Translations under genes and position numbers: made by a program
Shown here: one piece after another, positions 56,191 through 63,696 of the stretch
Numbering within the stretch: position 1 is the first letter of the stretch
How the letters are laid out: every line of letters begins with the position of its first letter
Assembly: GCF_014192915.1 (NCBI RefSeq)
Contig: NZ_JACHYN010000002.1
Span: forward strand, 124,001-188,000
From: Azospirillum sp. OGB3
GTDB lineage: Bacteria > Pseudomonadota > Alphaproteobacteria > Azospirillales > Azospirillaceae
Length of the DNA stretch: 64,000 bases
Reading direction: 5' to 3'
Notes under the pieces: generated by a model
Told to the model about the DNA's origin: nothing
Database searches by the model: none
Seen by the model: the letters and a program-made list of their open reading frames with translations, nothing else

Positions 56191-56856
56191 ATGAGCCGAA
56201 TTCTGATTGCGGACGATCATCCGCTGGTGCGCGACGCCCTGCGCAGCGCCGTCCTCTATTCCTGCCAGGCGCAGGAGATCCACGAGGCCGGTTGCCTGGA
56301 CGAAACCATCTCCATCCTCGACTCCATGCACAGCGGCAAGGGGGAGCCGGACCTCGTCCTGCTCGACCTCAACATGCCGGGCATGAACGGTCTGACCGGG
56401 CTGATCGCCCTGCGCCGCCGCTTTCCGGCCATCCCCGTCGCCGTCGTCTCGGCGCACGAGGACCGCAAGGTGATGCTGGAGGCGGTGCGCTGCGGCGCCG
56501 CCGGCTTCATCCCGAAATCGACTCCGCGGGACGCCATTGCCGGCGCGCTGCGCCAGATCCTGGCCGGGGAGGTCTATCTGCCCGCCTCGGTCGAGGAGGG
56601 GGCCGCGGCGGAGGACGAGGAAACGGCGGAGATCGCCCGCCGCCTGTCCACCCTGACGGCGCAGCAGCTCCGCGTGCTGGAGATGCTGGGCACCGGCAAG
56701 CTCAACAAGGAAATCGCCTATGAGCTGAGCATCACGGAAACCACCGTGAAGGCCCACGTCTCGGCGATCCTGCAAAAACTGAAGGTCTACAGCCGCACCC
56801 AGGCCGTGGTCTTCGCCAACCGCCTGCAACTGGAAAAGGCCCGCTTCGGCATCTGA
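56191..56856 (+). CDS. NarL/LuxR-family response regulator (ErbR/AgmR-like)
   Basis: A 221-residue response regulator. The receiver domain holds Asp8-Asp9 and the phosphoacceptor Asp59 in LVLLDLNMPGMNG; the lysine is in GFIPKSTPRDAI. The C-terminal LuxR helix-turn-helix is LTAQQLRVLEMLGTGKLNKE, then ETTVKAHVSAILQKLKVYSR. In Pseudomonas, ErbR/AgmR and PedR-type regulators of this layout control PQQ ethanol oxidation. No sensor kinase gene is adjacent, so its partner is elsewhere. The hairpin before the start may lower translation. Confidence 0.9.
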   Translation: MSRILIADDHPLVRDALRSAVLYSCQAQEIHEAGCLDETISILDSMHSGKGEPDLVLLDLNMPGMNGLTGLIALRRRFPAIPVAVVSAHEDRKVMLEAVRCGAAGFIPKSTPRDAIAGALRQILAGEVYLPASVEEGAAAEDEETAEIARRLSTLTAQQLRVLEMLGTGKLNKEIAYELSITETTVKAHVSAILQKLKVYSRTQAVVFANRLQLEKARFGI

Positions 56857-56860
56857 GGTT

Positions 56861-57000
56861 CCCTCTCCCGCCCCGGGAGAGGGAAGGGGCCCGCGCCGCA
56901 GGCGTGGGAAGGGTGAGGGTACCCCAAGGATCGGCGGCTTGATCCTCGCACGACTCTCACCCGGCCCTTCGGGCCACCCTCTCCCGGGGCGGGAGAGGGA
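56861..57000. repeat. Palindromic repeat family B, copy 2
   Basis: About 140 bases with outer arms CCCTCTCCCGCCCCGGGAG and CTCTCCCGGGGCGGGAGAGG, aligning along its whole length with 8623-8762, including a shared central segment GGCTTGATCCTCGCACGA-like. It lies between the convergent regulator and hypothetical gene. Confidence 0.87.
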
Positions 57001-57035
57001 TGGAGCGCCAACGGCGTAGCCCCGCGCGGGTTTGC

Positions 57036-57470
57036 CTAACGGTTCCGCATCCGCCGCGCGTCCGCGGCGGCGCGCGCCGCCTCCTGTCCCGGATCGCCAC
57101 GCCCGAAGCCGAGCGGCACAGGGCCGTCGAGCCAGCCGAAGCCGTCCAGGGCGTGGCCGTCGAACTCCGCCCAATCCGACCAGTCCTTGTCCTTGCTGCG
57201 CCGCTTCGCCTCCGCCTTGCGCACGGCGCGCCGGGCCTCCAGGCCGGGGTCGCGCCGCCCCAACTCCTCGTCGCGCGTCGCACGCTCGATGATGACGATG
57301 GATGACCCGGTGACGGAATCGCCGATGATCGCCAGATCGCGCGATCGGTCGGCGTGGTTGGGGCTGTGAGAGCCGGATTGCAAAATCACGATCTCCCCGG
57401 CGAGGGCCGCGCCGGACAGGAGCGCCAGGCCGGCGCCCAGCAGGAACATGGGCAGGAACAGGGTGCGCAT
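57036..57470 (-). CDS. Hypothetical secreted protein
   Basis: A 144-residue protein with a signal peptide (about 1-24, ending GAALAG). The mature protein begins EIVILQSGSHSPNHADRSRD, continues with VTGSSIVIIERATRDEELG, and ends in a basic, Ala/Arg-rich helix (GQEAARAAADARRMRNR). I recognise no family. I chose the ATG at 57470, with GGAG upstream. It is on the leftward strand inside the PQQ-alcohol region, so a connection with alcohol oxidation is possible but unsupported. Confidence 0.62.
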   Translation of the reverse strand: MRTLFLPMFLLGAGLALLSGAALAGEIVILQSGSHSPNHADRSRDLAIIGDSVTGSSIVIIERATRDEELGRRDPGLEARRAVRKAEAKRRSKDKDWSDWAEFDGHALDGFGWLDGPVPLGFGRGDPGQEAARAAADARRMRNR

Positions 57471-57560
57471 CGTCGTCTCCGCCGGTTTCATCGCAGCGGG
57501 ACAGACTGCGCCCGGCGGGCGGCGTCGGGTGTGAGCCGCTTCACAGTTTCGGCGAAAGAG

Positions 57561-58271
57561 TCAGGCGAGCAGCCGGAAAGCCGGATCGGGCCGGGCCAGC
57601 AGCTCCGCCCGCACGCGCTCGACCAGCGCATCGTCGCGCAGCGCGCGCGGCGTTTCCAGCGGCACCTCCGCCGCCACCCGCGTCGGGCCGGGGGCCATCA
57701 CCAGGATGCGGTCGGCCAGTTGGATCGCCTCGCGCAGATTGTGGGTGACGAACAGCACGGTGGCCGGGGACCGCTCCAGCATCGTTGCGAGGAGGGCGCG
57801 CATCCGCTGCGCCGTCGGCTCGTCCAGCGAGACGAAGGGCTCGTCCATCAGCAGCAGACCCGGCTCCACCGCGAAGGCGCGGGCCAGCGCCACCCGCCGC
57901 GCCATACCGCCGGACAGGCGGGCCGGATACTCGTCGGCCACCGCCTCCAGCCCCATGGCGGTCAGCCAGCGCTCCGCCGTGCCGTCGCTCCGCCGCGCCT
58001 TGGGCAGAACCAGCGCCACGTTCTGCCGCACCGTGCGCCAGGGCAGCAGGCGGGGCGTCTGGAAGACGCAGCCGAGCACCGGCTCTGGCCCGCCGAAGTC
58101 GAGCGTTCCGTCGAAATCGCGGTCCAGCCCGGCGGCGATGGCCAGGGCGGTGGTCTTGCCGCAGCCGGACGGGCCGACCAGCGCCAGGAACTCTCCCGGC
58201 GCGGCCGTCAGCGACAGGCCGCGGATGACCTCCCGCCCGGCGAAGCGCTTGGAGCGGATCTCAAGCCTCAG
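57561..58271 (-). CDS. NitT/TauT-type ABC ATPase
   Basis: A 236-residue ATPase of the nitrate/sulfonate family. Walker A GPSGCGKTT and LGCVFQTPRLLPWRTVRQNV are typical of TauB/SsuB; the signature is RLSGGMARRVALARAF and Walker B LLLMDEPFVSLDEP. The start is uncertain: the domain begins at LRLEIRSKRFAGREVIRGL, where only a CTG at 58271 fits. The first ATG is 38 codons further up (58385) and would give 274 residues with a low-complexity Ser-rich front that overlaps the permease. It is coupled to the permease gene. Confidence 0.85.
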   Translation of the reverse strand: MRLEIRSKRFAGREVIRGLSLTAAPGEFLALVGPSGCGKTTALAIAAGLDRDFDGTLDFGGPEPVLGCVFQTPRLLPWRTVRQNVALVLPKARRSDGTAERWLTAMGLEAVADEYPARLSGGMARRVALARAFAVEPGLLLMDEPFVSLDEPTAQRMRALLATMLERSPATVLFVTHNLREAIQLADRILVMAPGPTRVAAEVPLETPRALRDDALVERVRAELLARPDPAFRLLA

Positions 58272-59019
58272 CGCGCACCGGCCGCCAGCGGCTGAGCCGC
58301 TGCTCGACGGGTTGCAGGACGCAGAGCTCGAGAAGCTGGACGACGGCCACGAAGGCGACGGTGTACGCAAGAATGCCGGCCACATCGAACATCTGGAAGT
58401 AGAGGTGGATTTGGAATCCCACCCCGTCGCTGCGGCCCAGAAGCTCGACCACCAGCACGATCTTCCAGATCAGCGCAAGGCCGGACCGCGCCGCCGCGGC
58501 GAAGTAGGGGGTGAGCTGGGGCAGCAGCACATGGCGCAGCACGTCCGACCGCGCCATGCGGAAGGTCCGCGCCATCTCGACATACTGCTCGTCGATGGCG
58601 CGCGTCCCTTCGCGCAGGACGACCACGACGTTGGGAATTTTGTTGACGGCGACCGCGCCGACCGCCGCCGCCTCGGTCAGGCCGAACCAGACATAGGCGA
58701 GCACGATCACGACCAGCGCCGGGATGTTCAGGAACACGGTCAGCCACAGCCCGAACAGCCGGTCGGCGGTGGCCGAGCGGCCGAGCAGGATGCCCAGCGC
58801 CGAGCCGATGGACATGGCGATGACGAAGGCCGCGGCCATGCGCGCCAGCGTGATCCCCAGGTGATGGAACAGCGCGCCGTCCGCCGCCTCGCGGACCAGG
58901 ACGGACAGCACGGCGGCGGGGCCGGGCAGGCTGCGGCTGGCCGCCAGTTCCGCGGCGACGGCCCACAGCGCGACCAGCAGAGCCAGCGACAGGACCGGGG
59001 CCAGCCGCCGCCACCGCAT
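58261..59019 (-). CDS. NitT/TauT-type ABC permease
   Basis: A 252-residue inner-membrane permease with about six hydrophobic segments and the binding-protein-dependent pattern: TLARMAAAFVIAMSIGSALG, NIPALVVIVLAYVWFGLTEA, EQYVEMARTFRMARSDVLRH and VLLPQLTPYFAAAARSGLAL (the EAA loop). The ATG at 59019 shares one base with the binding-protein stop (TGATG). It forms one unit with the binding protein and ATPase inside the PQQ-alcohol region. Confidence 0.9.
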   Translation of the reverse strand: MRWRRLAPVLSLALLVALWAVAAELAASRSLPGPAAVLSVLVREAADGALFHHLGITLARMAAAFVIAMSIGSALGILLGRSATADRLFGLWLTVFLNIPALVVIVLAYVWFGLTEAAAVGAVAVNKIPNVVVVLREGTRAIDEQYVEMARTFRMARSDVLRHVLLPQLTPYFAAAARSGLALIWKIVLVVELLGRSDGVGFQIHLYFQMFDVAGILAYTVAFVAVVQLLELCVLQPVEQRLSRWRPVRAEA

Positions 59020-60005
59020 CAGAAATGGACCCCCGGCCAGAAGGTGCCGTCCGGCAGGGCCATGGCGTTGCCCACCAGCTCCCGCCCGCCGAGCTTGGCC
59101 ATCAGCCCGTAGAGCTTGGCGGCGGCCTCCCGCTCCTCCTCCGTCCAGCGGTTCGGGATGCCGGCGCGGAACTGGTCGCGCAGCGCCGCCCAGGTGGCCT
59201 CGTCCTCCGCCTTCATCAACGGGCGCAGCCGGTCCCATTCCGCGTCGGATTGCGCCATGATCGCCTTGGCCTTGCGCGAGGCGGTTACGAAGGCGTCGAG
59301 CGCCGCCGGGTTGGCCTTGGCCCAGCCCTCATGGAAGACGAAGCCGACCGCCGGCACCTGGGCCGACAGGCCGAGATCCCGCATCATCCCGTCCACCCCG
59401 ATGACCGTCCGCATCCCCGCCGCCTGGAGACGGGCGGCGTAGGGCCAGAAATTCAGCACCGCGTCCAGCTCCCCCGTCGCGGCCTTCTGGTTCAGCAGGG
59501 GCGGGGCGGCGAAGACCGGCGTCGCCGCGGCGTCGAGGTCGAGCGCATGGCGGTCGCGGGCCAGCGCCTTCAGCAGCAGCCAGCTCTTGTCGATGGGGGT
59601 TCCGGCGACGCCGATGCGCCTGCCCTTCAGGTCGGCGACGGAGGCGATGGGCGAGGCCGCCGGCACCATCAGCGCGCCGACCGCCGCGGAATGGGGAATG
59701 AAGGTCAGGTCGGCCCCCGCCGCGCGCTGGCGGGCCACCCACAGCCAGTCGCTGGCGATCATGTCCACCGCGCCGCCCTGCAGGGCGATCTGCGCCGCCT
59801 GACCGCTCGCCAGCTCCATCAGCTTCAGCTCGAAGCCGGCGGCCTCGTCCAGCCGGTGGTGGCGGATGACGTCCAGCTCCCAGCTGACCGTGCCGAATTT
59901 CAGCACCCCGATGGTCACCGTGGGCCGGTCCGCCGCACGCGTCACGGAGGCGACGCAGATCAGCGCCAGGACCAGAAACAGCCGGACGAGGGGCATCAGG
60001 CGCAT
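59019..60005 (-). CDS. NitT/TauT-type ABC substrate-binding protein
   Basis: A 328-residue periplasmic binding protein of the NMT1/TauA fold, with a signal peptide of about 24 residues. VTIGVLKFGTVSWELDVIRH, ELASGQAAQIALQGGAVDMI and RRIGVAGTPIDKSWLLLKAL are typical. The ligand is not known. Its place among PQQ-alcohol genes suggests import of something the pathway needs, for example a metal complex or a cofactor precursor; that is only inference. Confidence 0.9.
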   Translation of the reverse strand: MRLMPLVRLFLVLALICVASVTRAADRPTVTIGVLKFGTVSWELDVIRHHRLDEAAGFELKLMELASGQAAQIALQGGAVDMIASDWLWVARQRAAGADLTFIPHSAAVGALMVPAASPIASVADLKGRRIGVAGTPIDKSWLLLKALARDRHALDLDAAATPVFAAPPLLNQKAATGELDAVLNFWPYAARLQAAGMRTVIGVDGMMRDLGLSAQVPAVGFVFHEGWAKANPAALDAFVTASRKAKAIMAQSDAEWDRLRPLMKAEDEATWAALRDQFRAGIPNRWTEEEREAAAKLYGLMAKLGGRELVGNAMALPDGTFWPGVHF

Positions 60006-60124
60006 GGCTCCGCCCCTGCGCCAAAAATTGCATTTTCATGAAGGCTTTGCCGCGTCATGGTTGCGCGGTGGACAGGGCGGCGGATTGGCCACCGCCCGTG
60101 TCCCATCACAAGGAGGCGTCGAGG

Positions 60125-60199
60125 ATGGAGAAAATCCTCACTCTCCTGATCCTGCTGCTTCAGGTGGTCAAGGGCATCCTTGATCTCCTGAACCGCTAA
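60125..60199 (+). CDS. 24-residue hydrophobic micropeptide
   Basis: A micro-ORF encoding 24 residues that begins MEKILTLLILLLQVVKGILD and ends LLNR. AGGAGG lies at 60111-60116, eight bases upstream of the ATG, the strongest ribosome binding site in this area. The product is a single amphipathic or transmembrane helix with polar ends, like type I toxin peptides or regulatory membrane micropeptides. A 13-base-pair hairpin follows at 60210-60241. It stands alone between a leftward ABC unit and a rightward gene. Expression and function are unproven. Confidence 0.55.
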   Translation: MEKILTLLILLLQVVKGILDLLNR

Positions 60200-60209
60200 G
60201 GATCGGGCC

Positions 60210-60241
60210 GGGAGGCAAGGGTCTAGCCACCCTTGTCTCCC
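60210..60241 (+). terminator. Hairpin after the micropeptide
   Basis: GGGAGGCAAGGGT and ACCCTTGTCTCCC form 13 pairs with one G-U, around a six-base loop, 10 bases after the stop. No T-run follows, so it may stabilise the RNA rather than end it. Confidence 0.5.
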
Positions 60242-60447
60242 TAGCCTGATGATGATGCGTCCTGCGGTCGTTTGCAAGGCAGGCCTCTGCGGTGCGGTGG
60301 CGCAGCGGAACGCGGGAATCCCACGATGGCGAACGCTGAGCTTAGGCCCCGCCCGCCGGTCCCCGGTATTCGACTATCGGGCAACTTGACCCTGTCGGGC
60401 ACGGGGGGATTTCGTGGATGCCGCAGAACAATGGGGGAGGGAACGTG

Positions 60448-61005
60448 GTGCGCGCAGGATGGCTGGGCGCCGCCGGGCTGGCGCTCTTGCTGGCCGGGCC
60501 GGCGGGAGACGCCGTGGCGGACGCGGTCCCGGTGCCGGACGGCTACCGGATGACCGAATACCGGTCGCCGACCCCGGCCTCGCTGCCCGGGGCCGAGACG
60601 GTGGACACGGCGCGGGCCCGCGCTCTCGTGGAGTCGGGTGCGGCTCTTCCCATCAACGTGATGAAGCTGGACCGCAGCACGCTGCCCGGCGGTCCCTGGC
60701 TGGTGCCGAAGCCCTTTCCGCAGATTCCCGGCAGCGTCTGGCTTCCCAACGTCGGGCTCGGGGCGCTGACACCGGAACTGGACGGCTATTTTCGGGCCAA
60801 TCTGGAGCGGCTGACCCGCGGCGACCGCGGGCGCGGCCTGCTGTTCTACTGCCTGGCGGACTGCTGGATGTCGTGGAACGCGGGCAAGCGCGCCCTGGAG
60901 ATGGGCTACCGCCGCGTCCTCTGGTACCGCGACGGGGCGGACGGCTGGGCCGAAGCCGGCCTGCCGACCGAGGATGGGAAGCCGGTTCCGGTCGCCGCAC
61001 CGTAA
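60448..61005 (+). CDS. PQQ-catabolism-associated rhodanese-like protein with CxxxCW motif
   Basis: A 185-residue secreted protein (signal peptide about 1-26) with a rhodanese-like fold. YCLADCWMSWNAGKRAL puts Cys135 and Cys139 just before Trp140, the family signature of proteins tied to PQQ-dependent alcohol catabolism. I chose the GTG at 60448 because GGGAGG ends six bases upstream and it directly begins the signal peptide; an ATG at 60418 is also open. It may shuttle electrons or sulfur with the SoxYZ-like carrier. Confidence 0.83.
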   Translation: MRAGWLGAAGLALLLAGPAGDAVADAVPVPDGYRMTEYRSPTPASLPGAETVDTARARALVESGAALPINVMKLDRSTLPGGPWLVPKPFPQIPGSVWLPNVGLGALTPELDGYFRANLERLTRGDRGRGLLFYCLADCWMSWNAGKRALEMGYRRVLWYRDGADGWAEAGLPTEDGKPVPVAAP

Positions 61006-61020
61006 CCGGCTCTTCGCTGC

Positions 61021-61413
61021 TCACTGCTTCAGCGACTTCAGGAAGGCGATCAGATAATCCTGCTCCGCCGGATCGGTGATGGCGACGTGCCGCATGCGGG
61101 TGCCAGGCACGAAATTGTCGTTGCCGGCGATCCAGTGGCGCAGGTTGTCTTCGGTCCAGGTGATGTTGGATGCCTTCAGCGCGTTGGAATAGTCGAAGCG
61201 CGGGATCGAGCCGGCCTTGCGCCCGACGACGTTGTACAGGCTCGGGCCGAAGGCGTTCTTGCTGGAATCGAGCGAATGGCAGGCCGCGCACTGATGGAAG
61301 ATCTGCTTGCCGGCGGCCTCCTCGGCCGTCTTGGGCTGTGGCCCGCTTTCGGCGTTGGCCGTCCCGGCGGCAAGCAGAAGAGCAGCGGCGATGACGAGTC
61401 TGGAAACGGTCAT
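61021..61413 (-). CDS. Class I cytochrome c
   Basis: A 130-residue periplasmic cytochrome c with a signal peptide (1-21). The haem motif is CAACH (Cys42, Cys45, His46) after KQIFHQ, followed by FGPSLYNVVGRKAGSIPRFD and a distal Met in VPGTRMRHV, which is the layout of c2/c550-type proteins. It converges with the CxxxCW gene 15 bases away. It is a plausible electron carrier for the quinoprotein dehydrogenase beside PedF, but it could serve other chains. Confidence 0.92.
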   Translation of the reverse strand: MTVSRLVIAAALLLAAGTANAESGPQPKTAEEAAGKQIFHQCAACHSLDSSKNAFGPSLYNVVGRKAGSIPRFDYSNALKASNITWTEDNLRHWIAGNDNFVPGTRMRHVAITDPAEQDYLIAFLKSLKQ

Positions 61414-61570
61414 GTGAGGTGGCTCCCCAGCCAAAAACCCGCGGCGCCGGTCGCGGCGGCGGTCGATGCCGCGCATTTTAAGGGGTTGGGACGGGCCGCC
61501 GAATTGGACTTTGGAACAAGCCCGCAATCGCGTTGAGGTTTTGGGCGCGCAACGGGCCGTCGCCGCCGTC

Positions 61571-61966
61571 TCACCCCCCGTATTGCTCGTCGGTGACCTT
61601 CTCCATCCAGTCGACCGCCTTGCCGTCCAACTGCTCCTGGATGGCGATGTGGGTCATGAACATGGTGGGCGAGGCGCCGTGCCAGTGCTTTTCGCCGGGC
61701 GGGAACCAGACGATGTCGCCGGGGCGGATCTCCTCGACGGGGCCGCCGTCTCGCTGGACCCGGCCGACGCCGGCGGTGACGATCAGGGTCTGTCCCAGGG
61801 GGTGGGTGTGCCACGCCGTGCGGGCGCCGGGTTCGAAGGTGACGCTCGCCGCCGCCGTGCGGGCCGGGGCTTCGGTCTGAACGATGGGGTCGATGCGGAC
61901 GGTGCCGGTGAACCAGTCGGCCGGTCCGGTGACGGATGGCTGCATGCCAACCCGGGTGATGTCCAT
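61571..61966 (-). CDS. Cupin-domain protein
   Basis: A 131-residue single-domain cupin. The metal motifs are [19 protein letters not shown] (HxH then later Glu or Gln) and [18 protein letters not shown] (final His). Small cupins of this kind often bind Fe, Mn or Ni and act as dioxygenases or isomerases, or have no catalytic role. I chose the ATG at 61966 with GGAGG upstream. It stands alone between the cytochrome and tRNA-Leu. Confidence 0.86.
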   Translation of the reverse strand: MDITRVGMQPSVTGPADWFTGTVRIDPIVQTEAPARTAAASVTFEPGARTAWHTHPLGQTLIVTAGVGRVQRDGGPVEEIRPGDIVWFPPGEKHWHGASPTMFMTHIAIQEQLDGKAVDWMEKVTDEQYGG

Positions 61967-62090
61967 AGCCCAATCCTCCGCTCGCTGCCCCAAGTCCGGG
62001 GCCGTCTGGCAGAAACAGGCGGGGAGGGCGGATGTGGCCTTGCGGCGGTCCGTGGAGCAGGGGTCCGTGGAGCAGGCACAGGAGGGAAGG

Positions 62091-62177
62091 TGGTGCGGGC
62101 GGTCGGACTCGAACCGACATATCCGTGAGGACGGCGGATTTTGAGTCCGCTGCGTCTACCAATTCCGCCACGCCCGC
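62091..62177 (-). tRNA. tRNA-Leu (anticodon CAA)
   Basis: On the minus strand GCGGGCG and CGCCCGC form the acceptor stem, the loop CTCAAAA gives anticodon CAA, and the long variable arm expected for leucine is present. A 3' CCA is encoded at 62093-62091. The acceptor arms are identical to those of tRNA-Leu(UAA) at 24506. Confidence 0.96.
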
Positions 62178-62314
62178 ACGGTGCCTGCCGGACCCGGCGC
62201 TCGCGGCGACCGGTGCCCGCTATATAGAGGGGAAACGGCCCTGGGACAAAGTGTTTTGTGCGGATGCGTCGGCGTGTCTGGCCTAAGCCTGTGGGGCGCG
62301 CTAATCTCACCCGC

Positions 62315-62845
62315 ATGATGAACCGCCTCCCCATCGACGATCCGCGCTACACCGCCGGGCTGCTGGCCATCGCCAGCGTCGGCGTTCTGGCCGCCGCGCT
62401 GTTTTTCCAGTTTGTGCTGGGCTATCAGCCCTGCGTCCTGTGCCTGTGGCAGCGTGTGCCCTACGGGGCGGTGATGGCCTTCGGCATCGTCACCCTGCTG
62501 TTCCGCCAGTGGCGAGGGCTGGGCGACGCGCTGCTGGTGGCGAGCGGGCTGGCCCTGCTGGCCGGTGCGGGAATCGCCGCCTATCATGTGGGGGTGGAGC
62601 AGCACTGGTGGGCCGGCACCTCGGCCTGCGGCGCCGGTGGAGGACGCGCGCCCCAGACGCTGGAGGAATTGCGCGCCCAAGTGCTCGCCGCTCCGGTCAC
62701 CCGCTGCGACGAAGTCGCGTGGTCGCTGTTCGGAATTTCGATGGCGGGCTACAACGTCGTGATTTCGCTGGCTCTGTCCGCCTTCGCCTTCGTGGCGGCC
62801 CGCGCCGCCTACATCCGGACCTCGGTTTCCAGGACCTTCGCATGA
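62315..62845 (+). CDS. dsbB: Disulfide bond formation protein DsbB
   Basis: A 176-residue inner-membrane protein with four hydrophobic segments. The first periplasmic pair is CVLC (Cys40, Cys43) in GYQPCVLCLWQRVPY, and the second pair is Cys105 and Cys131, matching the two disulfides that pass electrons from DsbA to ubiquinone. Two ATGs at 62315 and 62318 are possible starts. The stop overlaps coq7 (ATGA), a sensible pairing because DsbB uses the quinone pool that Coq7 builds. Confidence 0.93.
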   Translation: MMNRLPIDDPRYTAGLLAIASVGVLAAALFFQFVLGYQPCVLCLWQRVPYGAVMAFGIVTLLFRQWRGLGDALLVASGLALLAGAGIAAYHVGVEQHWWAGTSACGAGGGRAPQTLEELRAQVLAAPVTRCDEVAWSLFGISMAGYNVVISLALSAFAFVAARAAYIRTSVSRTFA

Positions 62846-63456
62846 CACCGCTCGACGCCACTGCCGCCGCCGCTTCCGCTCCGTCCGCCGGCGAGTCGTC
62901 CGCCCCCCGGCCCCGCCCGCGCGGGCGCCTGCCCGGCGACCCGACCCCGCAACAGCGGCTGGCGCGGATCGTGCGCGTGGACCATGCCGGCGAGTATGGG
63001 GCCAAGCGCATCTACGAGGGCCAGCTCTCCGTCATGGGCCGGGGCCGCCACGCCAAGACCCTGCGCCACATGGCCGAGCAGGAGCTGGAGCATCTCCAGT
63101 ATTTCGAGAAGCAGCTCGTCGCCCGCCAAGTGCGGCCGACCGTGCTGCAGCCGCTGTGGCACGTGGCCGGCTTCCTGCTCGGCGCCGGCACGGCGGTGAT
63201 GGGCGAACGTGCTGCCATGGCCTGCACCGTCGCCGTCGAGCAGGTGATCGACGGTCATTACGAGGCGCAACTCAAGCACCTCGGCCCGGAGGAGGAGGAT
63301 CTGAAGACCTCCATCCTCAAGTTCCAGGCGGAGGAGGTGGAGCACCGCGACATCGGCCTGCTCAACGGCGCGGAGCAGGCCCCGGCCTATCCGGTGCTGT
63401 CCGCCGCCATCAAGGCCGGCACCAAGGCGGTCATCTGGGTGGCCGAACGGGTGTGA
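62842..63456 (+). CDS. coq7: Demethoxyubiquinone hydroxylase Coq7
   Basis: A 204-residue di-iron hydroxylase that performs the last hydroxylation in ubiquinone synthesis. The iron ligands are in VDHAGEYGAKRIYEGQL (Glu51), ELEH (Glu81, His84) and the repeat AVEQVIDGHYEAQL and AEEVEHRDIG. The first 30 residues are Ala/Pro/Arg-rich. It overlaps dsbB and is followed by a 12-base-pair hairpin. Confidence 0.96.
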   Translation: MTPLDATAAAASAPSAGESSAPRPRPRGRLPGDPTPQQRLARIVRVDHAGEYGAKRIYEGQLSVMGRGRHAKTLRHMAEQELEHLQYFEKQLVARQVRPTVLQPLWHVAGFLLGAGTAVMGERAAMACTVAVEQVIDGHYEAQLKHLGPEEEDLKTSILKFQAEEVEHRDIGLLNGAEQAPAYPVLSAAIKAGTKAVIWVAERV

Positions 63457-63461
63457 CCGCC

Positions 63462-63489
63462 GTCCGCTCCGGTGGAAACCGGAGCGGAC
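63462..63489. terminator. Bidirectional hairpin between coq7 and DUF1289 gene
   Basis: GTCCGCTCCGGT and ACCGGAGCGGAC are a perfect 12-base-pair stem with loop GGAA, filling the gap between two convergent genes. No T-run, so Rho-like or barrier action is possible. Confidence 0.65.
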
Positions 63490-63654
63490 TCAGCCGGCCT
63501 TGCCGTCCGCTCCGTTCTTCGCCGGAATGGAGGCCGGGATGGGTGCCGGAGCGGGCGATATGCCGTAGATCTCGTCCTCGCTCCGCCCGCAGCCTTCGCA
63601 ATAGCCGTCCTCGCCGATGATGCAGATGCCCACGCAGGGATTCTCGTCGTCCAT
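63490..63654 (-). CDS. DUF1289 protein (54 aa)
   Basis: A 54-residue protein with the DUF1289 pattern: NPCVGICIIGEDGYCEGCGR, giving four cysteines (Cys7, Cys11, Cys19, Cys22) likely to bind a metal, followed by SEDEIYGIS and a Pro/Ala-rich tail. The function of the family is unknown. The ATG at 63654 has no strong ribosome binding site. It lies 42 bases downstream of the HNH endonuclease gene and may share its transcript. Confidence 0.85.
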   Translation of the reverse strand: MDDENPCVGICIIGEDGYCEGCGRSEDEIYGISPAPAPIPASIPAKNGADGKAG

Positions 63655-63696
63655 TCCCAAATCTTCCTCGGTCCAGCCTTCCCGATCGCGGCGTTT

